DNA of 64,000 bases from an uncultured Coriobacteriaceae bacterium (lineage in GTDB: Bacteria; Actinomycetota; Coriobacteriia; Coriobacteriales; Atopobiaceae). This document shows, piece after piece, positions 8,014 to 17,380 of the stretch. Under the pieces are notes generated by a model. It had not been told where the DNA came from and searched no databases. It saw nothing but the letters and a program-made list of their open reading frames with translations. Positions within the stretch are counted from its first letter, which is position 1, and each line of letters opens with the position of its first letter. Both the position numbers and the translations under genes were made by a program. The stretch lies in contig CADALE010000005.1 of the NCBI GenBank assembly GCA_902788705.1, positions 65,846-129,845 of the forward strand, in the 5' to 3' direction.

Positions 8014-9105
8014 CTACCCTTCGTCTAGCTCGCAGGTCACCACAAAGGCCTTGGCATAGGGGCCGTAGGGCTGTCGCAGCTCTATCTGGTAGCCATGCAT
8101 GTCCACGATGCTCTTCACGATGGAAAGCCCCAGCCCGCTGCCCCCGCCTGCGCGTGCCGCGTCGCCGCGGGCGAACGGCTCGAAAAGCTCGTCCACGTCC
8201 TGCTGGATGGGTGCGCCCGAGTCCGCCACCACGATGTCGGCCACGCCCGCGCGCCGCGCGAGGGCCAGGTCGATGATGGTGCCGGGCGCGTTATGGCGCA
8301 TCGCGTTGGCCAGGAGGTTGGACACCACGCGGGAAAGCTGTGCCTCGTCAGCATTGATGTGCACCACGTCCTCGGGCACGTGCACCAGAAGCTCCATGCC
8401 CGCATCCTCGATGTCGGTGTACGCTGCGGCCGCCTCGCGCAGCAGCAGCTGCGAGAGGTCGATGGGCCTGCGGTCAAGCGCGAAGCCCTCGCTCTCCAGC
8501 TTGACGAAGTCGAAAAGCAGCGACACGAGGTCGGCCATCTTGGTCGCCCGCGCCGAGATGGAGCGAAGCATCCGCATGCGCTCGGCATCGTCGCTTACCA
8601 GGCCGTCAGCCAGGGCCTGTGCAAGGCCCGAGATACCCATGACGGGCGTGCGCAGGTCGTGGGCCATGTCGCTGATCATGAGGTTGCGACGCTCGTAGGC
8701 TTGCCGCAGCTCGTCGTCACGCGTGCGCAGCTCTGCGGACAAAAGCCCCTCCGCCTGCCTCGCGAAGGCGCGAGTCACCAATACCACCGGCGCGACCACC
8801 AGCACGACCATGAGAGACACGATCAGCATCGCCGCAGACGTGCCCCAGAGGCCGGGAGAGGCCGCGCCGCGCGAGGACAGGATGCCCCACATCACGGCAA
8901 GGGCCCAGCGCAGGGCACCACCCAGACCTAGCGCACTGCCCAGCTCGTAGTCGCGCCGCACGGCCGCGGCAAGCAGCGGTGCTATCGCCATCGACTCGAA
9001 GCCGCCCACCACCAGCTCTGACGCCAGCAGTACGCCAACCCAGCCGAGGAAGCGCAGGCCAAGGGCGCGCCTCAGGCCCATCGAGCCCCTTTGCTCTGTC
9101 GCCAT
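8014..9105 (-). CDS. Sensor histidine kinase
   Basis: 363 residues. Two membrane segments at about 13-35 and 90-112 flank a short extracytoplasmic region, followed by a coiled linker and the HisKA domain with MISDMAHDLRTP (phosphorylated His149). The HATPase domain shows VVSNLLANAMRHN (N box), DIVVADSGAPI (G1) and GGGSGLGLSIVKSIV (G2). The short sensor loop is typical of kinases that detect membrane or cell-envelope signals. It begins 3 bases after the response regulator stop with GGAGAGGTGAG upstream, so the two are translated together. Confidence 0.95.
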   Translation of the reverse strand: MATEQRGSMGLRRALGLRFLGWVGVLLASELVVGGFESMAIAPLLAAAVRRDYELGSALGLGGALRWALAVMWGILSSRGAASPGLWGTSAAMLIVSLMVVLVVAPVVLVTRAFARQAEGLLSAELRTRDDELRQAYERRNLMISDMAHDLRTPVMGISGLAQALADGLVSDDAERMRMLRSISARATKMADLVSLLFDFVKLESEGFALDRRPIDLSQLLLREAAAAYTDIEDAGMELLVHVPEDVVHINADEAQLSRVVSNLLANAMRHNAPGTIIDLALARRAGVADIVVADSGAPIQQDVDELFEPFARGDAARAGGGSGLGLSIVKSIVDMHGYQIELRQPYGPYAKAFVVTCELDEG

Positions 9106-9108
9106 GGC

Positions 9109-9822
9109 TCACCTCTCCAGTCGGTACCCAAGGCCACGGATGGTCTTGAGATAGGCCTGCGGGTCGTCCGAGAGCTTGGCGCGCAGCTTGCTGATGCACA
9201 CCATCACGTTGTTGTCCGCCGCGAGGTAGGGCTCGCCCCAGCCCGCCTCGTAGATCTGCTGCTTGGTGAACACGCGTCCGGGGTGGATCATGAGCAGCTC
9301 CATGATGCGGTACTCCACCGACGTGAGCTCGATGGGCTGGCCTGCGCGAAGCAGCTGGCAGGCGTCCTGGTCCAGCTGGAGGTCGCGCACCACAAGCAGG
9401 TCGCGCGCGGCTGCATGGGGCGTCTCCGCACTCGACTCGTCCGGGATGTCGAAGGTGTGCACGCGGCGCAGCAGCGACCCCACGCGCGCCACGGCCTCCA
9501 AGGGGTTGAAGGGCTTCACCAGGTAGTCGTCAGCCCCGAGGTCAAGGCCCAGGATCTTCTCGGGGTCCTGCCCCTTGGCCGACACCACGATCACGGGGAT
9601 GTGGCTTGCCCGGCGCAGGCTGCGCAGCACCTGGTAGCCATCCAGCTTTGGCATCATGATGTCAAGGAGGCAGAGGTCTAGCGGCTCGTCCTGCAAAAGC
9701 GCAAGCGCCTGCTTGCCGTCGGCCGCCTCCGCAACCTCGTACTCCGCGTTCTCGAGGTACAGGCGAAGGACCTCCCGGATGTCCGCGTCGTCATCCGCTA
9801 TGAGTATGCGCCTTGCCGCCAT
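9109..9822 (-). CDS. OmpR/PhoB-family response regulator
   Basis: 237 residues. The receiver domain has the acidic DDDAD cluster near residue 10, the phosphoacceptor Asp54 in CLLDIMMP, and Lys in DDYLVKPFNP. The winged-helix output domain ends RGLGYRLER, as is standard for OmpR-type regulators. Strong AAGGGGGAGCG ribosome binding site before the ATG. It is the partner of the kinase at 8014-9105. The upstream DUF975 gene ends 87 bases away, with a hairpin between (9848-9891), so it may be a looser member of the unit or a target. Confidence 0.96.
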   Translation of the reverse strand: MAARRILIADDDADIREVLRLYLENAEYEVAEAADGKQALALLQDEPLDLCLLDIMMPKLDGYQVLRSLRRASHIPVIVVSAKGQDPEKILGLDLGADDYLVKPFNPLEAVARVGSLLRRVHTFDIPDESSAETPHAAARDLLVVRDLQLDQDACQLLRAGQPIELTSVEYRIMELLMIHPGRVFTKQQIYEAGWGEPYLAADNNVMVCISKLRAKLSDDPQAYLKTIRGLGYRLER

Positions 9823-9847
9823 CGCTCCCCCTTCATCGTCCCGTCAT

Positions 9848-9891
9848 AGGCGGCGACGGCCACCCCGCATCTGCAGGATGGCCGTCGCGCA
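9848..9891 (-). terminator. Hairpin between the DUF975 gene and the response regulator
   Basis: GGCGACGGCCAC and ATGGCCGTCGC form an imperfect stem with a ~14-base loop. There is no T-tract in either direction, so it may attenuate or stabilise rather than terminate. Confidence 0.35.
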
Positions 9892-9909
9892 TCGTCTTGT
9901 GCCGCGCAC

Positions 9910-10689
9910 CTACGCCTCGGGAAGCTCGGTGAGGTTAGGCATGCCGTCACCATAGCGCAGCGCCTCGTAGAGGGCGGCGTCGGTCTGCGCCTTGTAGGGG
10001 TTCGCGTACAGCACCCCCGCGAGGCCCAGCGTGATCGCGCTGAGAAGCCCCCATCCCAGGAAGGAGAGGTCAAGCACGAACGCGTTCCACTTGTTGCCCA
10101 TCATAAGGCGCCTGCTCTCGGCGAAGGCCTCGTCGGTGGGAAGGTCCGGCCGCTCGGCCAGGAGGTAGGGAATCATGCGGTACTCGTAGCTCTTCACGAT
10201 GCCCGGGATCACGAAGAGCAGCGCCCAGCCAATCAGCCGCAAGTCGCGGATGATCATGGTCTTCAGCACCGGGCGGTACCCGTGGTCGAAGGCGTACAGC
10301 ACCTCGCGCATCTGGGCCGGCTGGTGCAGGTTGTGCACGAAGAACCTGCGTGCACCCACCTCAAGCGGGTTGGCCACCGCGGCCTCGATCAAGAAGGCGA
10401 CAACCACCACAGCCAGCACGATGAGCAGCAGCAGGGGCGTGACGATCAGCAATGCCCGTGCGTCTTCCGATGACATGGGCTCGGGTTCGGGGACGGCCGT
10501 CTCTTCGATGCCCACCTGCTCGATGCCGACGGGCTCCGCCTCCTGGCCGCCAGACCTGAACTGTCCCCTCGCGGTACCCATCCCAACGCCCAGCAGAATC
10601 GAGAGCAGGATCGCCACCAGCACCGACTTCCAGTAGTTTGCCTTGAAGGCCACCTTTGCCTTCGACTTGAGCTCAGACCTAGTCCACAT
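9910..10689 (-). CDS. DUF975 integral membrane protein
   Basis: 259 residues with several transmembrane helices (about 15-35, 80-105, 150-190 and 210-240). The opening MWTRSELKSKAKVAFKANYW is the signature of DUF975 proteins, which are widespread in Gram-positive bacteria and of unknown molecular function. The ATG at 10689 has GCAAGGAGGAACC directly upstream. It lies immediately upstream of the two-component system on the same strand, which suggests a role in the same envelope response. Confidence 0.85.
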   Translation of the reverse strand: MWTRSELKSKAKVAFKANYWKSVLVAILLSILLGVGMGTARGQFRSGGQEAEPVGIEQVGIEETAVPEPEPMSSEDARALLIVTPLLLLIVLAVVVVAFLIEAAVANPLEVGARRFFVHNLHQPAQMREVLYAFDHGYRPVLKTMIIRDLRLIGWALLFVIPGIVKSYEYRMIPYLLAERPDLPTDEAFAESRRLMMGNKWNAFVLDLSFLGWGLLSAITLGLAGVLYANPYKAQTDAALYEALRYGDGMPNLTELPEA

Positions 10690-10828
10690 GGTTCCTCCTT
10701 GCGGGTCTGTGTGACTGACGAGCATTATCTTGAGGCCCGACCCTTATCCGTTCCTCGCCCGAACCATAACGTTGCCTTAACGTTGCCTCAAGGTTGCCGT
10801 TTGCTGGCCGGGCGCTCGCGCCTCGAGG

Positions 10829-12508
10829 CTAGTCGCGCGTAAGCTTGCGGTGCAGGCGATGCGGGCGTGCCGCGTCGGCCCCCAGCCTCGCCACCTTGTC
10901 GCGCTCGTACGCCTCGAAGTTGCCCTCAAACCAGTGCCAGCGGCCAGGCTCGTCGTCAGTGCCCTCCCACGCCAGGATGTGCGTGGCGATGCGGTCCAGG
11001 AACCAGCGGTCGTGGCTGGTGATGACCGCGCAGCCCGGGAAGGCCAGCAGCGCCGCCTCGAGGCTCTCCAGCGTCTCGACGTCCAGGTCGTTGGTGGGCT
11101 CGTCCAGCAGCAGGACGTTGCCACCCTGCTTGAGCGTGAGCGCAAGGTTAAGGCGGTTGCGCTCGCCTCCCGACAGCACGCCGGCCAGCTTCTGCTGGTC
11201 CTGGCCCTTGAAGCCGAAGCTGGCCACGTAGGCGCGGCTGGGGATCTCGGTCTTGCCCACGGTGATGACGTCCAGGCCGCCCGACACCACCTCCCAGAGG
11301 GTCTGCTCGGGGTTCAGGCCGGCGCGCGCCTGGTCAACGTAGGAGATGCGCACCGACTCCCCTATCTCGAGCGTTCCGCCGTCAACCGTCTCCTGGCCCA
11401 TGATCATCTTGAAGAGTGTGGTCTTGCCCACGCCGTTGGGGCCGATGACGCCCACGATGCCGCCCTGCGGGAGGCTGAACGAAAGGTCGTCGATGAGCAC
11501 GCGGTCGCCGAAAGCCTTGTGCAGGTGGCTGGCCTCGATGACCTTGCGGCCCAGGCGCGGACCCACCGGAATCTGGATCTCGGAGAAGTCCAGCTTGCGG
11601 GTGCGCTCGGCTTCGGCGGCCATCTGCTCGTAGCGCTCGAGGCGGGCCTTGTTCTTGGCCTGGCGTGCCTTGGGGCTGCTGCGCACCCACTCAAGCTCGT
11701 CGCGCAGCTTCTTGGCGCGCTTCGCATCCTGCTGGCCCTGCGCCTCGAGGCGGCGGGCCTTGGTCTCAAGGTAGGTGGAGTAGTTGCCCTCGTAGGGATA
11801 CAGGCGCCCGCGGTCCACCTCGCAGATCCACTGCGCCACGTTGTCCAGGAAGTAGCGGTCGTGCGTGACGGCCAGCACGGCACCGGGGTAGCTATGCAGG
11901 AACTGCTCCAGCCACAGCACGCTCTCGGCGTCCAGGTGATTGGTGGGCTCGTCCAGAAGCAGCAGGTCGGGGGCCTCAAGCAGCAGCCGGCACAGGGCCA
12001 CGCGCCTGCGTTCGCCGCCCGAAAGGATGCTCACCGGCGCATCGGGATCGGGGCATTGCAGCGCGTCCATGGCCTGGCTCAGCTGGCTCTCGAGGTCCCA
12101 ACCATTCGCGGCGTCAATCTCGTCCTGCAGGCGGCCCATCTCGTCCATGAGGGCATCGAAGTCGGCATCGGGGTTGGCCATCTCCTCGCCGATGGCGTTG
12201 AAGCGATCCACCTTGGCGATGACGTCGGCAAAGGCCAGCTCGATGTTCTGGATCACGGTCTTGTCCTCGTCAAGCGGGGGCTCCTGCAGCAGGATGCCCA
12301 CCGAGTAGCCGGGAGTGAGACGCGCCTCGCCCGCCGTCACCTCCTCGAGGCCGGCCATCACCTTGAGCAGCGTCGACTTCCCCATGCCATTGGGGCCCAC
12401 CACGCCGATCTTGGCCTCCGGGAAGAAGCCCATCGTCACGTCGTCCAGGATCACCTTGTCGCCATGCGCTCGGCGCGCGCGATACATCTGGTATATGAAC
12501 TCGGCCAT
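10829..12508 (-). CDS. ettA: ABC-F ATPase EttA (energy-dependent translational throttle)
   Basis: 559 residues with two ABC domains and no membrane segments. First Walker A is GPNGMGKST at 38-46 with signature LSGGERRRVALCRL; the second is GPNGVGKTT with LSGGERNRLNLALTL. The charged ~80-residue linker between them (KRAKKLRDELEWVRSS onward) is the P-site-tRNA interaction motif region. EttA binds the ribosomal E site and gates the first peptide bond according to ATP/ADP ratio. The length and the insert fit EttA rather than Uup or antibiotic-resistance ABC-F proteins. CAAGGAGGAGCC sets the start. A TACAAT -10-like box on the minus strand lies at about 12574-12579. Confidence 0.93.
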   Translation of the reverse strand: MAEFIYQMYRARRAHGDKVILDDVTMGFFPEAKIGVVGPNGMGKSTLLKVMAGLEEVTAGEARLTPGYSVGILLQEPPLDEDKTVIQNIELAFADVIAKVDRFNAIGEEMANPDADFDALMDEMGRLQDEIDAANGWDLESQLSQAMDALQCPDPDAPVSILSGGERRRVALCRLLLEAPDLLLLDEPTNHLDAESVLWLEQFLHSYPGAVLAVTHDRYFLDNVAQWICEVDRGRLYPYEGNYSTYLETKARRLEAQGQQDAKRAKKLRDELEWVRSSPKARQAKNKARLERYEQMAAEAERTRKLDFSEIQIPVGPRLGRKVIEASHLHKAFGDRVLIDDLSFSLPQGGIVGVIGPNGVGKTTLFKMIMGQETVDGGTLEIGESVRISYVDQARAGLNPEQTLWEVVSGGLDVITVGKTEIPSRAYVASFGFKGQDQQKLAGVLSGGERNRLNLALTLKQGGNVLLLDEPTNDLDVETLESLEAALLAFPGCAVITSHDRWFLDRIATHILAWEGTDDEPGRWHWFEGNFEAYERDKVARLGADAARPHRLHRKLTRD

Positions 12509-12884
12509 GTGAGGCTCCTCCTTGGTTGGGCGCCGTGTCGACGCGGAAAGTTTGCTCTGACTCCCATATTGTACGGGATGTGCCGCACCAGCATCGGCCG
12601 GCCCACGGTGACACGCCTTTGCACGGCCTGGGCGCCTGCACCGAGGCCACGGCTGCTGTTTGGCTCCGTTCGTCCTAAGAATTAAATAAATACGAGGTAA
12701 ACGGCCATTTTTGCCCGATTGAACATCTATGGACAACTACGCGCAACCATCGTCGATTTCGAGATGTTTTTAAATAAACTGCTGGTTGTTAGCCTGTTTT
12801 GATCATTATGCGCTTGCAAGGGCAAAACGAGCTAATCGCTTAACTACCGTTCACCGTTCGTATCGCTCCTCTCGCGAAACCTTC
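12509..12884. other. AT-rich gene-free interval upstream of ettA
   Basis: After the ettA leader (to about 12600) the sequence turns AT rich around 12675-12830 (AATTAAATAAATA, TTTTTAAATAAA, TGATCATTATG). No coding region is supported. The word GGGCAAAACG occurs here at about 12818 and again at 13234 just before the ncRNA terminator. Confidence 0.5.
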
Positions 12885-12913
12885 TTGTAACAGTCGGGAC
12901 CTTCGGGTACATT
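12885..12913 (+). promoter_or_regulatory. Sigma-70-type promoter for the candidate ncRNA
   Basis: TTGTAA (12885-12890) and TACATT (12908-12913) are separated by exactly 17 bases. Transcription would begin near 12920 and run on the plus strand away from ettA. Confidence 0.6.
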
Positions 12914-12919
12914 CATGTC

Positions 12920-13283
12920 AAGCAAAGGATCTCGACGAGTTCGAGACGACCGGGGAGGTGATGCCAATGGGCACAGAAGCAATAGCAAGGCGGCCCGTGG
13001 TTGGCATTGCGAGTCCCGTCTCCTTCCGGTAGTCCTCAGTAGCTAGGACACGTTCAGCGGCACAGGCGCCGCACAGCCAGACAGAGTCGGCAGACGGAAG
13101 TACCGGTGCAACCACGCAGGAGCCAGAGCGTCACCCGATGAGACGCTGAGCACGACCAGACATACCAGAGTCTGAAGAGTCCCGTTCCTACAGAGGTGAA
13201 AAGGAATTCCAGTGGACTAGATGAGCCCAGGAAGGGCAAAACGCGACTCGGGCGGGCGATCGAAAGATTGCCCGCTTTTTTGT
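12920..13283 (+). ncRNA. Candidate structured non-coding RNA, about 360 nt
   Basis: A gene-free, promoter-to-terminator interval dense in potential stems: TCTCGACGAGTTCGAGA-like foldback near the 5' end, TGCCAAT with GTTGGCA (about 12963-13011), GTCCT with AGGAC, GCGGC with GCCGC, and GCGTC with GACGC, ending in an intrinsic terminator. Frames in the region lack ribosome binding sites and family similarity. It lacks the sequence marks I would expect of tmRNA (3' CCA arm, tag ORF), RNase P RNA (GAGGAAAGTCC) and SRP RNA. raiA-type RNA, known from Firmicutes and Actinobacteria, is one hypothesis; I cannot confirm it. Confidence 0.55.
13252..13281 (+). terminator. Intrinsic terminator of the candidate ncRNA
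   Basis: GCGGGCGATC and GATTGCCCGC pair (one G-U) around a GAAA tetraloop and are followed by six T residues. Textbook Rho-independent terminator on the plus strand. Confidence 0.9.
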
Positions 13284-13407
13284 TGCGGCGGCGTAGGGTA
13301 GCTACGGTGGCATGGGGTTTGACTAGATAGAGTCAGTCGAACCGAGGGTTACGGGACGAAACGACCCCTACCCCACGTTCGGTAAGACCCCGCGCGCCAG
13401 CTCCCCC

Positions 13408-15264
13408 CTACAGGTCGGCCAGCTTGTCCACGCGGCGGTCGTACGTCACGAACCCGTTGGTCTCCTCCTCGACGTCGGACACCTGCGTGTACACGAACCC
13501 CGACAGCCCCTGCGCCTCCAGCCCGTCTGCCTGGGCCAGCAGGTCATCCACCGCCGCACGCCACTCCTCCGCGCTCTCGTACGCGGCGTAGCCGTAGGCA
13601 TGCGACAGCGAGCTGTGCCCGTCAACGTACCAGGTATACCCACCGCACTCTGACATCACCTGTGCGCGCGATCCCTGCGCACCGCGCCCGCCCGCATACG
13701 GGTCGGCAAACATGTGGATGCCGCGGAAGTAGTTGTGCCACGCATGGACGTCGCCACAGCCCTGGTCGTACCAGCCGCTGGTCGATATGACCGGCCGCGT
13801 GGGGTCAAGCTCCCAACACAGCTGCGTGGCAAGCGACGCGTCAAACTGCCCCCACGACTCGTTGAACAGCACCCACGCCATCACGCACGGGTGGTTGGAC
13901 AGGCGCGACACCGTGCTGGCCATGTTCTCGGTCCACGCGGCACGATAGCCCTCGTCACCCGCACCAAAGCGGGCGCGGTTGACGTCGGTGTCATCGCGCA
14001 TCGCATGCCACCAGCCCTTGAACAAGGTCGGCAGGTCGCGGGCATACAGGTCGCCCGGGTTGTCGCCGCCGTTGGGCATGTCCTGCCACACCAGGATGCC
14101 CATGCGGTCGCAGTGCCAGTACCAGCGCTCGGGCTCAACCTTCACGTGCTTGCGCACCATGTTGAAGCCCCAGTCGCGAACGCGCTGCAGGTCAGACACC
14201 ATGGCGTCATCGGAAGGCGCCGTCATGAGCCCATCGGGCCAATACCCCTGGTCAAGGAGCCCTCGACAGAAGATGGGCCGATGGTTCAGGCACAGCCTGG
14301 CCACGCCGTCCTCGTCGCGCTCGACGCCCACCGTGCGGAACGCGCAATAGCTGCGCACCACGTCATCGCCATACGAGATGCGAAGCTGGTACAGGTAGGG
14401 ATGCCCCGGCGCCCACAGCTGCGGATCACGCACGAAGATGGCCATCGACACGACGCCCACCCCCTGCGCGGGATGCGACGTCCCTCGCGCCACGAGATCT
14501 CCGCCCGCGTCAAGCACGTCCACCGTGAGCGTACCTGAGCCCTCAAGCCACAGCTTGAGCCTCAGCTGCTGCGCATCGGGGTCGGCCACGATGCGCAGGT
14601 CATCCACGTGAGTTTGGGGCACCACCTCAAGCCACACCGACTGCCAGATGCCCGACTGGGCCGTGTACCACATGCCGCCACGCTCAAGCCGCTGCTTGCC
14701 CCGCTGCTGCGTGCCCGTGTCGCTTGGGTCGAACACGCACACCTCCAGAAGCGCTCCACCGTCGCGCAGCTCCTGCGTCACGTCAAAGGAGAAGGGCTGG
14801 TAGGCGCCCTCGTGTACGCCCAGCGCATGTCCGCCCAGGTACACGGCGCAGGCATGGTCCACGCCATCAAAATGCAGGATGCAGCGCTCGTCATCGGCCA
14901 GCGGCAGGGGCGCAAGGCGACGGCGGTACCACAGCAGCTCGTCAGGCTGCAGCTGCCGCCCCACGCCCGACAGGGGCGCCTCGGGCGAGAAGGGCACCCT
15001 GATGGGCTCGTACTTCGCCTGGGGCGGCCTGGCGATACGCCAAGTGTCCGCCGCATCAGGGCTGGCCACAAAGGCGTGCTGCCACCAGCCGTTTAGCAGG
15101 TAGGTGCGCTCGCGCGCAAGCTGCGGGCGGGGATGGTGGGCCAACGGCACGGCATCGTGGTCTGCGGCAAGGGCCTCGCCCCAAGGGGTCATGAGGGGAG
15201 CAAGCTCCTCGGGCTCGCGATCCTTGGGAATGCTCTTGATGACACGCACCACATCGAGGTCCAC
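13408..15264 (-). CDS. Glycoside hydrolase family 2 protein
   Basis: 618 residues with the GH2 order: sugar-binding jelly roll (YRRRLAPLPL, CILHFDGVDHACAVYLGG), Ig-like domain, and TIM barrel (FCRGLLDQGYWPDG, MVRKHVKVEPERWYWHCDRMG, LVWQDMPNGG). The acid/base is expected at Glu469 (LFNESWGQFD) and the nucleophile at Glu539 (MSECGG). Family members are beta-galactosidases, glucuronidases or mannosidases; the exact substrate is not clear. There is no signal peptide, so it acts inside the cell. The GTG at 15264 is chosen for its GAGGAGG site; an ATG at 15294 lacks one. CGATAACC direct repeats upstream (about 15394 and 15429) could be regulator sites. Confidence 0.88.
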   Translation of the reverse strand: MDLDVVRVIKSIPKDREPEELAPLMTPWGEALAADHDAVPLAHHPRPQLARERTYLLNGWWQHAFVASPDAADTWRIARPPQAKYEPIRVPFSPEAPLSGVGRQLQPDELLWYRRRLAPLPLADDERCILHFDGVDHACAVYLGGHALGVHEGAYQPFSFDVTQELRDGGALLEVCVFDPSDTGTQQRGKQRLERGGMWYTAQSGIWQSVWLEVVPQTHVDDLRIVADPDAQQLRLKLWLEGSGTLTVDVLDAGGDLVARGTSHPAQGVGVVSMAIFVRDPQLWAPGHPYLYQLRISYGDDVVRSYCAFRTVGVERDEDGVARLCLNHRPIFCRGLLDQGYWPDGLMTAPSDDAMVSDLQRVRDWGFNMVRKHVKVEPERWYWHCDRMGILVWQDMPNGGDNPGDLYARDLPTLFKGWWHAMRDDTDVNRARFGAGDEGYRAAWTENMASTVSRLSNHPCVMAWVLFNESWGQFDASLATQLCWELDPTRPVISTSGWYDQGCGDVHAWHNYFRGIHMFADPYAGGRGAQGSRAQVMSECGGYTWYVDGHSSLSHAYGYAAYESAEEWRAAVDDLLAQADGLEAQGLSGFVYTQVSDVEEETNGFVTYDRRVDKLADL

Positions 15265-15533
15265 CAGCTGCCTCCTCACCCCGCCATCGCACATCCACAG
15301 GATAGGCCAAAACCGTCGGCCCTTATCCGCCTGATTGGCGAACGGGCCTCCGCGACCATCCCCCCCTCGGCAACCAGAGGCGTGGAAGTTTACGATAACC
15401 AACCTTTTCAGCCGCAAATAACGCCCGATAACCGAGCTGGCGCCACGATACCAACGATGCCGTGTCACAATCCTCCCAACCGTAACAAAAGCCGTGCACG
15501 CTGCGGCTGACGTCACACTGGGAGGACCGAGCC

Positions 15534-17204
15534 ATGCCCGAGGCAATCCGTAAGGTCAACGTCGTTGGCCACCAGCACCCCGACACCGACAGCATCTGCG
15601 CCGCCATCTCGTATGCCTACCTCAAGAGCCAGGTAGACCCCGACACCGAGTACGAGGCTCGCCGCGCTGGCGCGATTAACCGCGAGACGGCCTTCGTGCT
15701 GCAGCACTTCGGGTTCCAGGAGCCGCGCCTCATCACCGACGCCAGCCCGCAGATCAAGGACACCAACTACAACAAGACCGCAGCCATCGACGGCGAGACG
15801 AGCCTGTATCGCGCCTGGAACCTGATGCGCGACGACCGCACCTCCACCCTCTGCATCACCAACGGCGAAGGCCAGCTTGAGGGCCTCATCACGGTCAAGG
15901 ACATCGCCAACGCCAACATGGACATCCTGGACAGCGAGGTCGTTGGCCGCTCGCACACGCGATTCTCCAACATCATCGACACCCTCGAGGGCGAGCTCGT
16001 CGCGGGCGACCCCGACGGTGTGGTCACCTCCGGCCATGTGATCGTGGGCACCAGCCCCGAGATGATGGAGGACATCATCGAGAAGGGCGACGTCGTCCTT
16101 ACCACCAACCGCTACGAGACCCAGGACTACGCGGTGCGCGCCGGCGCGGGCCTGCTCATCGTCTGCAACTCCGCCCGCGTCTCGGCCGTGGTGCGCGAGG
16201 TTGCCGAGGAGCGCGGCTGCGCCATCATCGCCACCAAGTTCGACACCTACGCGGCAGCGCGCATGGTCACGATGGCCATTCCCGTACGCGCCAAGATGCT
16301 TGACGCTGACCTCGCCGACCGCTTCTCGGTCAACACCGCCGTCGAGGACGCCCAGAAGGTGGTTGCCCGCACTGGTCACCGCTTCTTCCCCGTGCTTGAA
16401 GAGGACGGCAGCTACTCCGGCATCATCACGTCCTCCGACATGATCGCCCCACGCAAGAAGCACGTCATCCTGGTCGACCACAACGAGCGCAGCCAGGCCG
16501 TCTTTGGCATCGAGCAGGCCGAGATCATGGAGATCATCGACCACCACCGCATCGGCTCCATCGAGACGAGCGGCCCGGTCATGTTCCGCAACATGCCCGT
16601 GGGCTGCACCTGCACCATCATCTATGACATCTATCAGGAGAACGGCATCGAGATCCCGGCCAACATCGCCGGCCTCATGCTCTCGGCCATCCTCTCCGAC
16701 ACGCTGTGCTTCCGCTCGCCCACCTGCACCCCACGCGACAAGTTCGTGGGCCAGCAGCTTGCCAAGATCTGCGGCGAGGACCCCGACACCTATGCCGACC
16801 AGATGTTTGACGCCGGCGCCGACCTCACGGGCCGCACGGCCGACGAGGTGTTCAACTCCGACTTCAAGGTGTTCAGCCGCGGCAACGTGCGCTTTGGCGT
16901 GGGCCAGGGCTCGTTCATGACCGAGACCTCCCGCAAGGCAGCCGAGGCGCTGGTGGGCCCGTACCTGAGCGACGGCGCCTCCATAAACGAGCTGCCCATG
17001 GTGTTCTACCTCTTCACGGACGTGAAGAGCCAGACCTCCGACATGCTGTACTGGGGCGCCGCTGCCGAGGAGGTGGCAAGCCGCGCCTTCGGCGTGTCAC
17101 CGGTTGACGGTGTCGCGGTGCTGCCTGGCGTGGTAAGCCGCAAGAAGCAGGTCATCCCCGCCCTCATGGAGACCCTCCAGCGCATGCAGGAGGAGCAGGA
17201 GTAG
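15534..17204 (+). CDS. ppaC: Manganese-dependent inorganic pyrophosphatase with CBS and DRTGG domains
   Basis: 556 residues, far longer than the ~310 of plain family II pyrophosphatases. The N-terminal DHH part has VVGHQHPDTDSI; a regulatory insert follows with a CBS half (RDDRTSTLCITNGEGQLEG), a DRTGG-type region and the second CBS; then VDHNERSQAV, EIIDHHRIG and a DHHA2 domain complete the catalytic unit. Hydrolyses PPi to drive biosynthesis and is controlled by adenine nucleotides in characterised clostridial and related enzymes. GGGAGGACCGAGCC precedes the ATG. It is divergent from the GH2 gene and followed by a strong hairpin. Confidence 0.95.
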   Translation: MPEAIRKVNVVGHQHPDTDSICAAISYAYLKSQVDPDTEYEARRAGAINRETAFVLQHFGFQEPRLITDASPQIKDTNYNKTAAIDGETSLYRAWNLMRDDRTSTLCITNGEGQLEGLITVKDIANANMDILDSEVVGRSHTRFSNIIDTLEGELVAGDPDGVVTSGHVIVGTSPEMMEDIIEKGDVVLTTNRYETQDYAVRAGAGLLIVCNSARVSAVVREVAEERGCAIIATKFDTYAAARMVTMAIPVRAKMLDADLADRFSVNTAVEDAQKVVARTGHRFFPVLEEDGSYSGIITSSDMIAPRKKHVILVDHNERSQAVFGIEQAEIMEIIDHHRIGSIETSGPVMFRNMPVGCTCTIIYDIYQENGIEIPANIAGLMLSAILSDTLCFRSPTCTPRDKFVGQQLAKICGEDPDTYADQMFDAGADLTGRTADEVFNSDFKVFSRGNVRFGVGQGSFMTETSRKAAEALVGPYLSDGASINELPMVFYLFTDVKSQTSDMLYWGAAAEEVASRAFGVSPVDGVAVLPGVVSRKKQVIPALMETLQRMQEEQE

Positions 17205-17227
17205 CCATCGCGCTCACATGGATGCAC

Positions 17228-17257
17228 GCGGGCCCCGTCACGACCGACGGGGCCCGC
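17228..17257 (+). terminator. Hairpin after the pyrophosphatase gene
   Basis: GCGGGCCCCGTC and GACGGGGCCCGC form a perfect 12-bp stem with a 6-base loop, 24 bases past the stop. The tail is CTCGTCTC, not a clean T-tract, so termination is probable rather than certain. Confidence 0.65.
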
Positions 17258-17380
17258 CTCGTCTCTGCGCCACCCGACGCGTCCACGGTGGTCGGGCTCG
17301 CCGCCTTCCCAACGTAGCGATTCGCTGTGTCCCGCCAGCCTTGCCCGCAAGGCGGCCCAGAAGCGTTACCATGGGGAGCC

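Noticed and set aside
12920..13283. tmRNA, RNase P RNA or SRP RNA
   Set aside because: The hallmark segments of each (3' CCA arm and tag frame, GAGGAAAGTCC core, SRP Alu/tetraloop pattern) are not visible.
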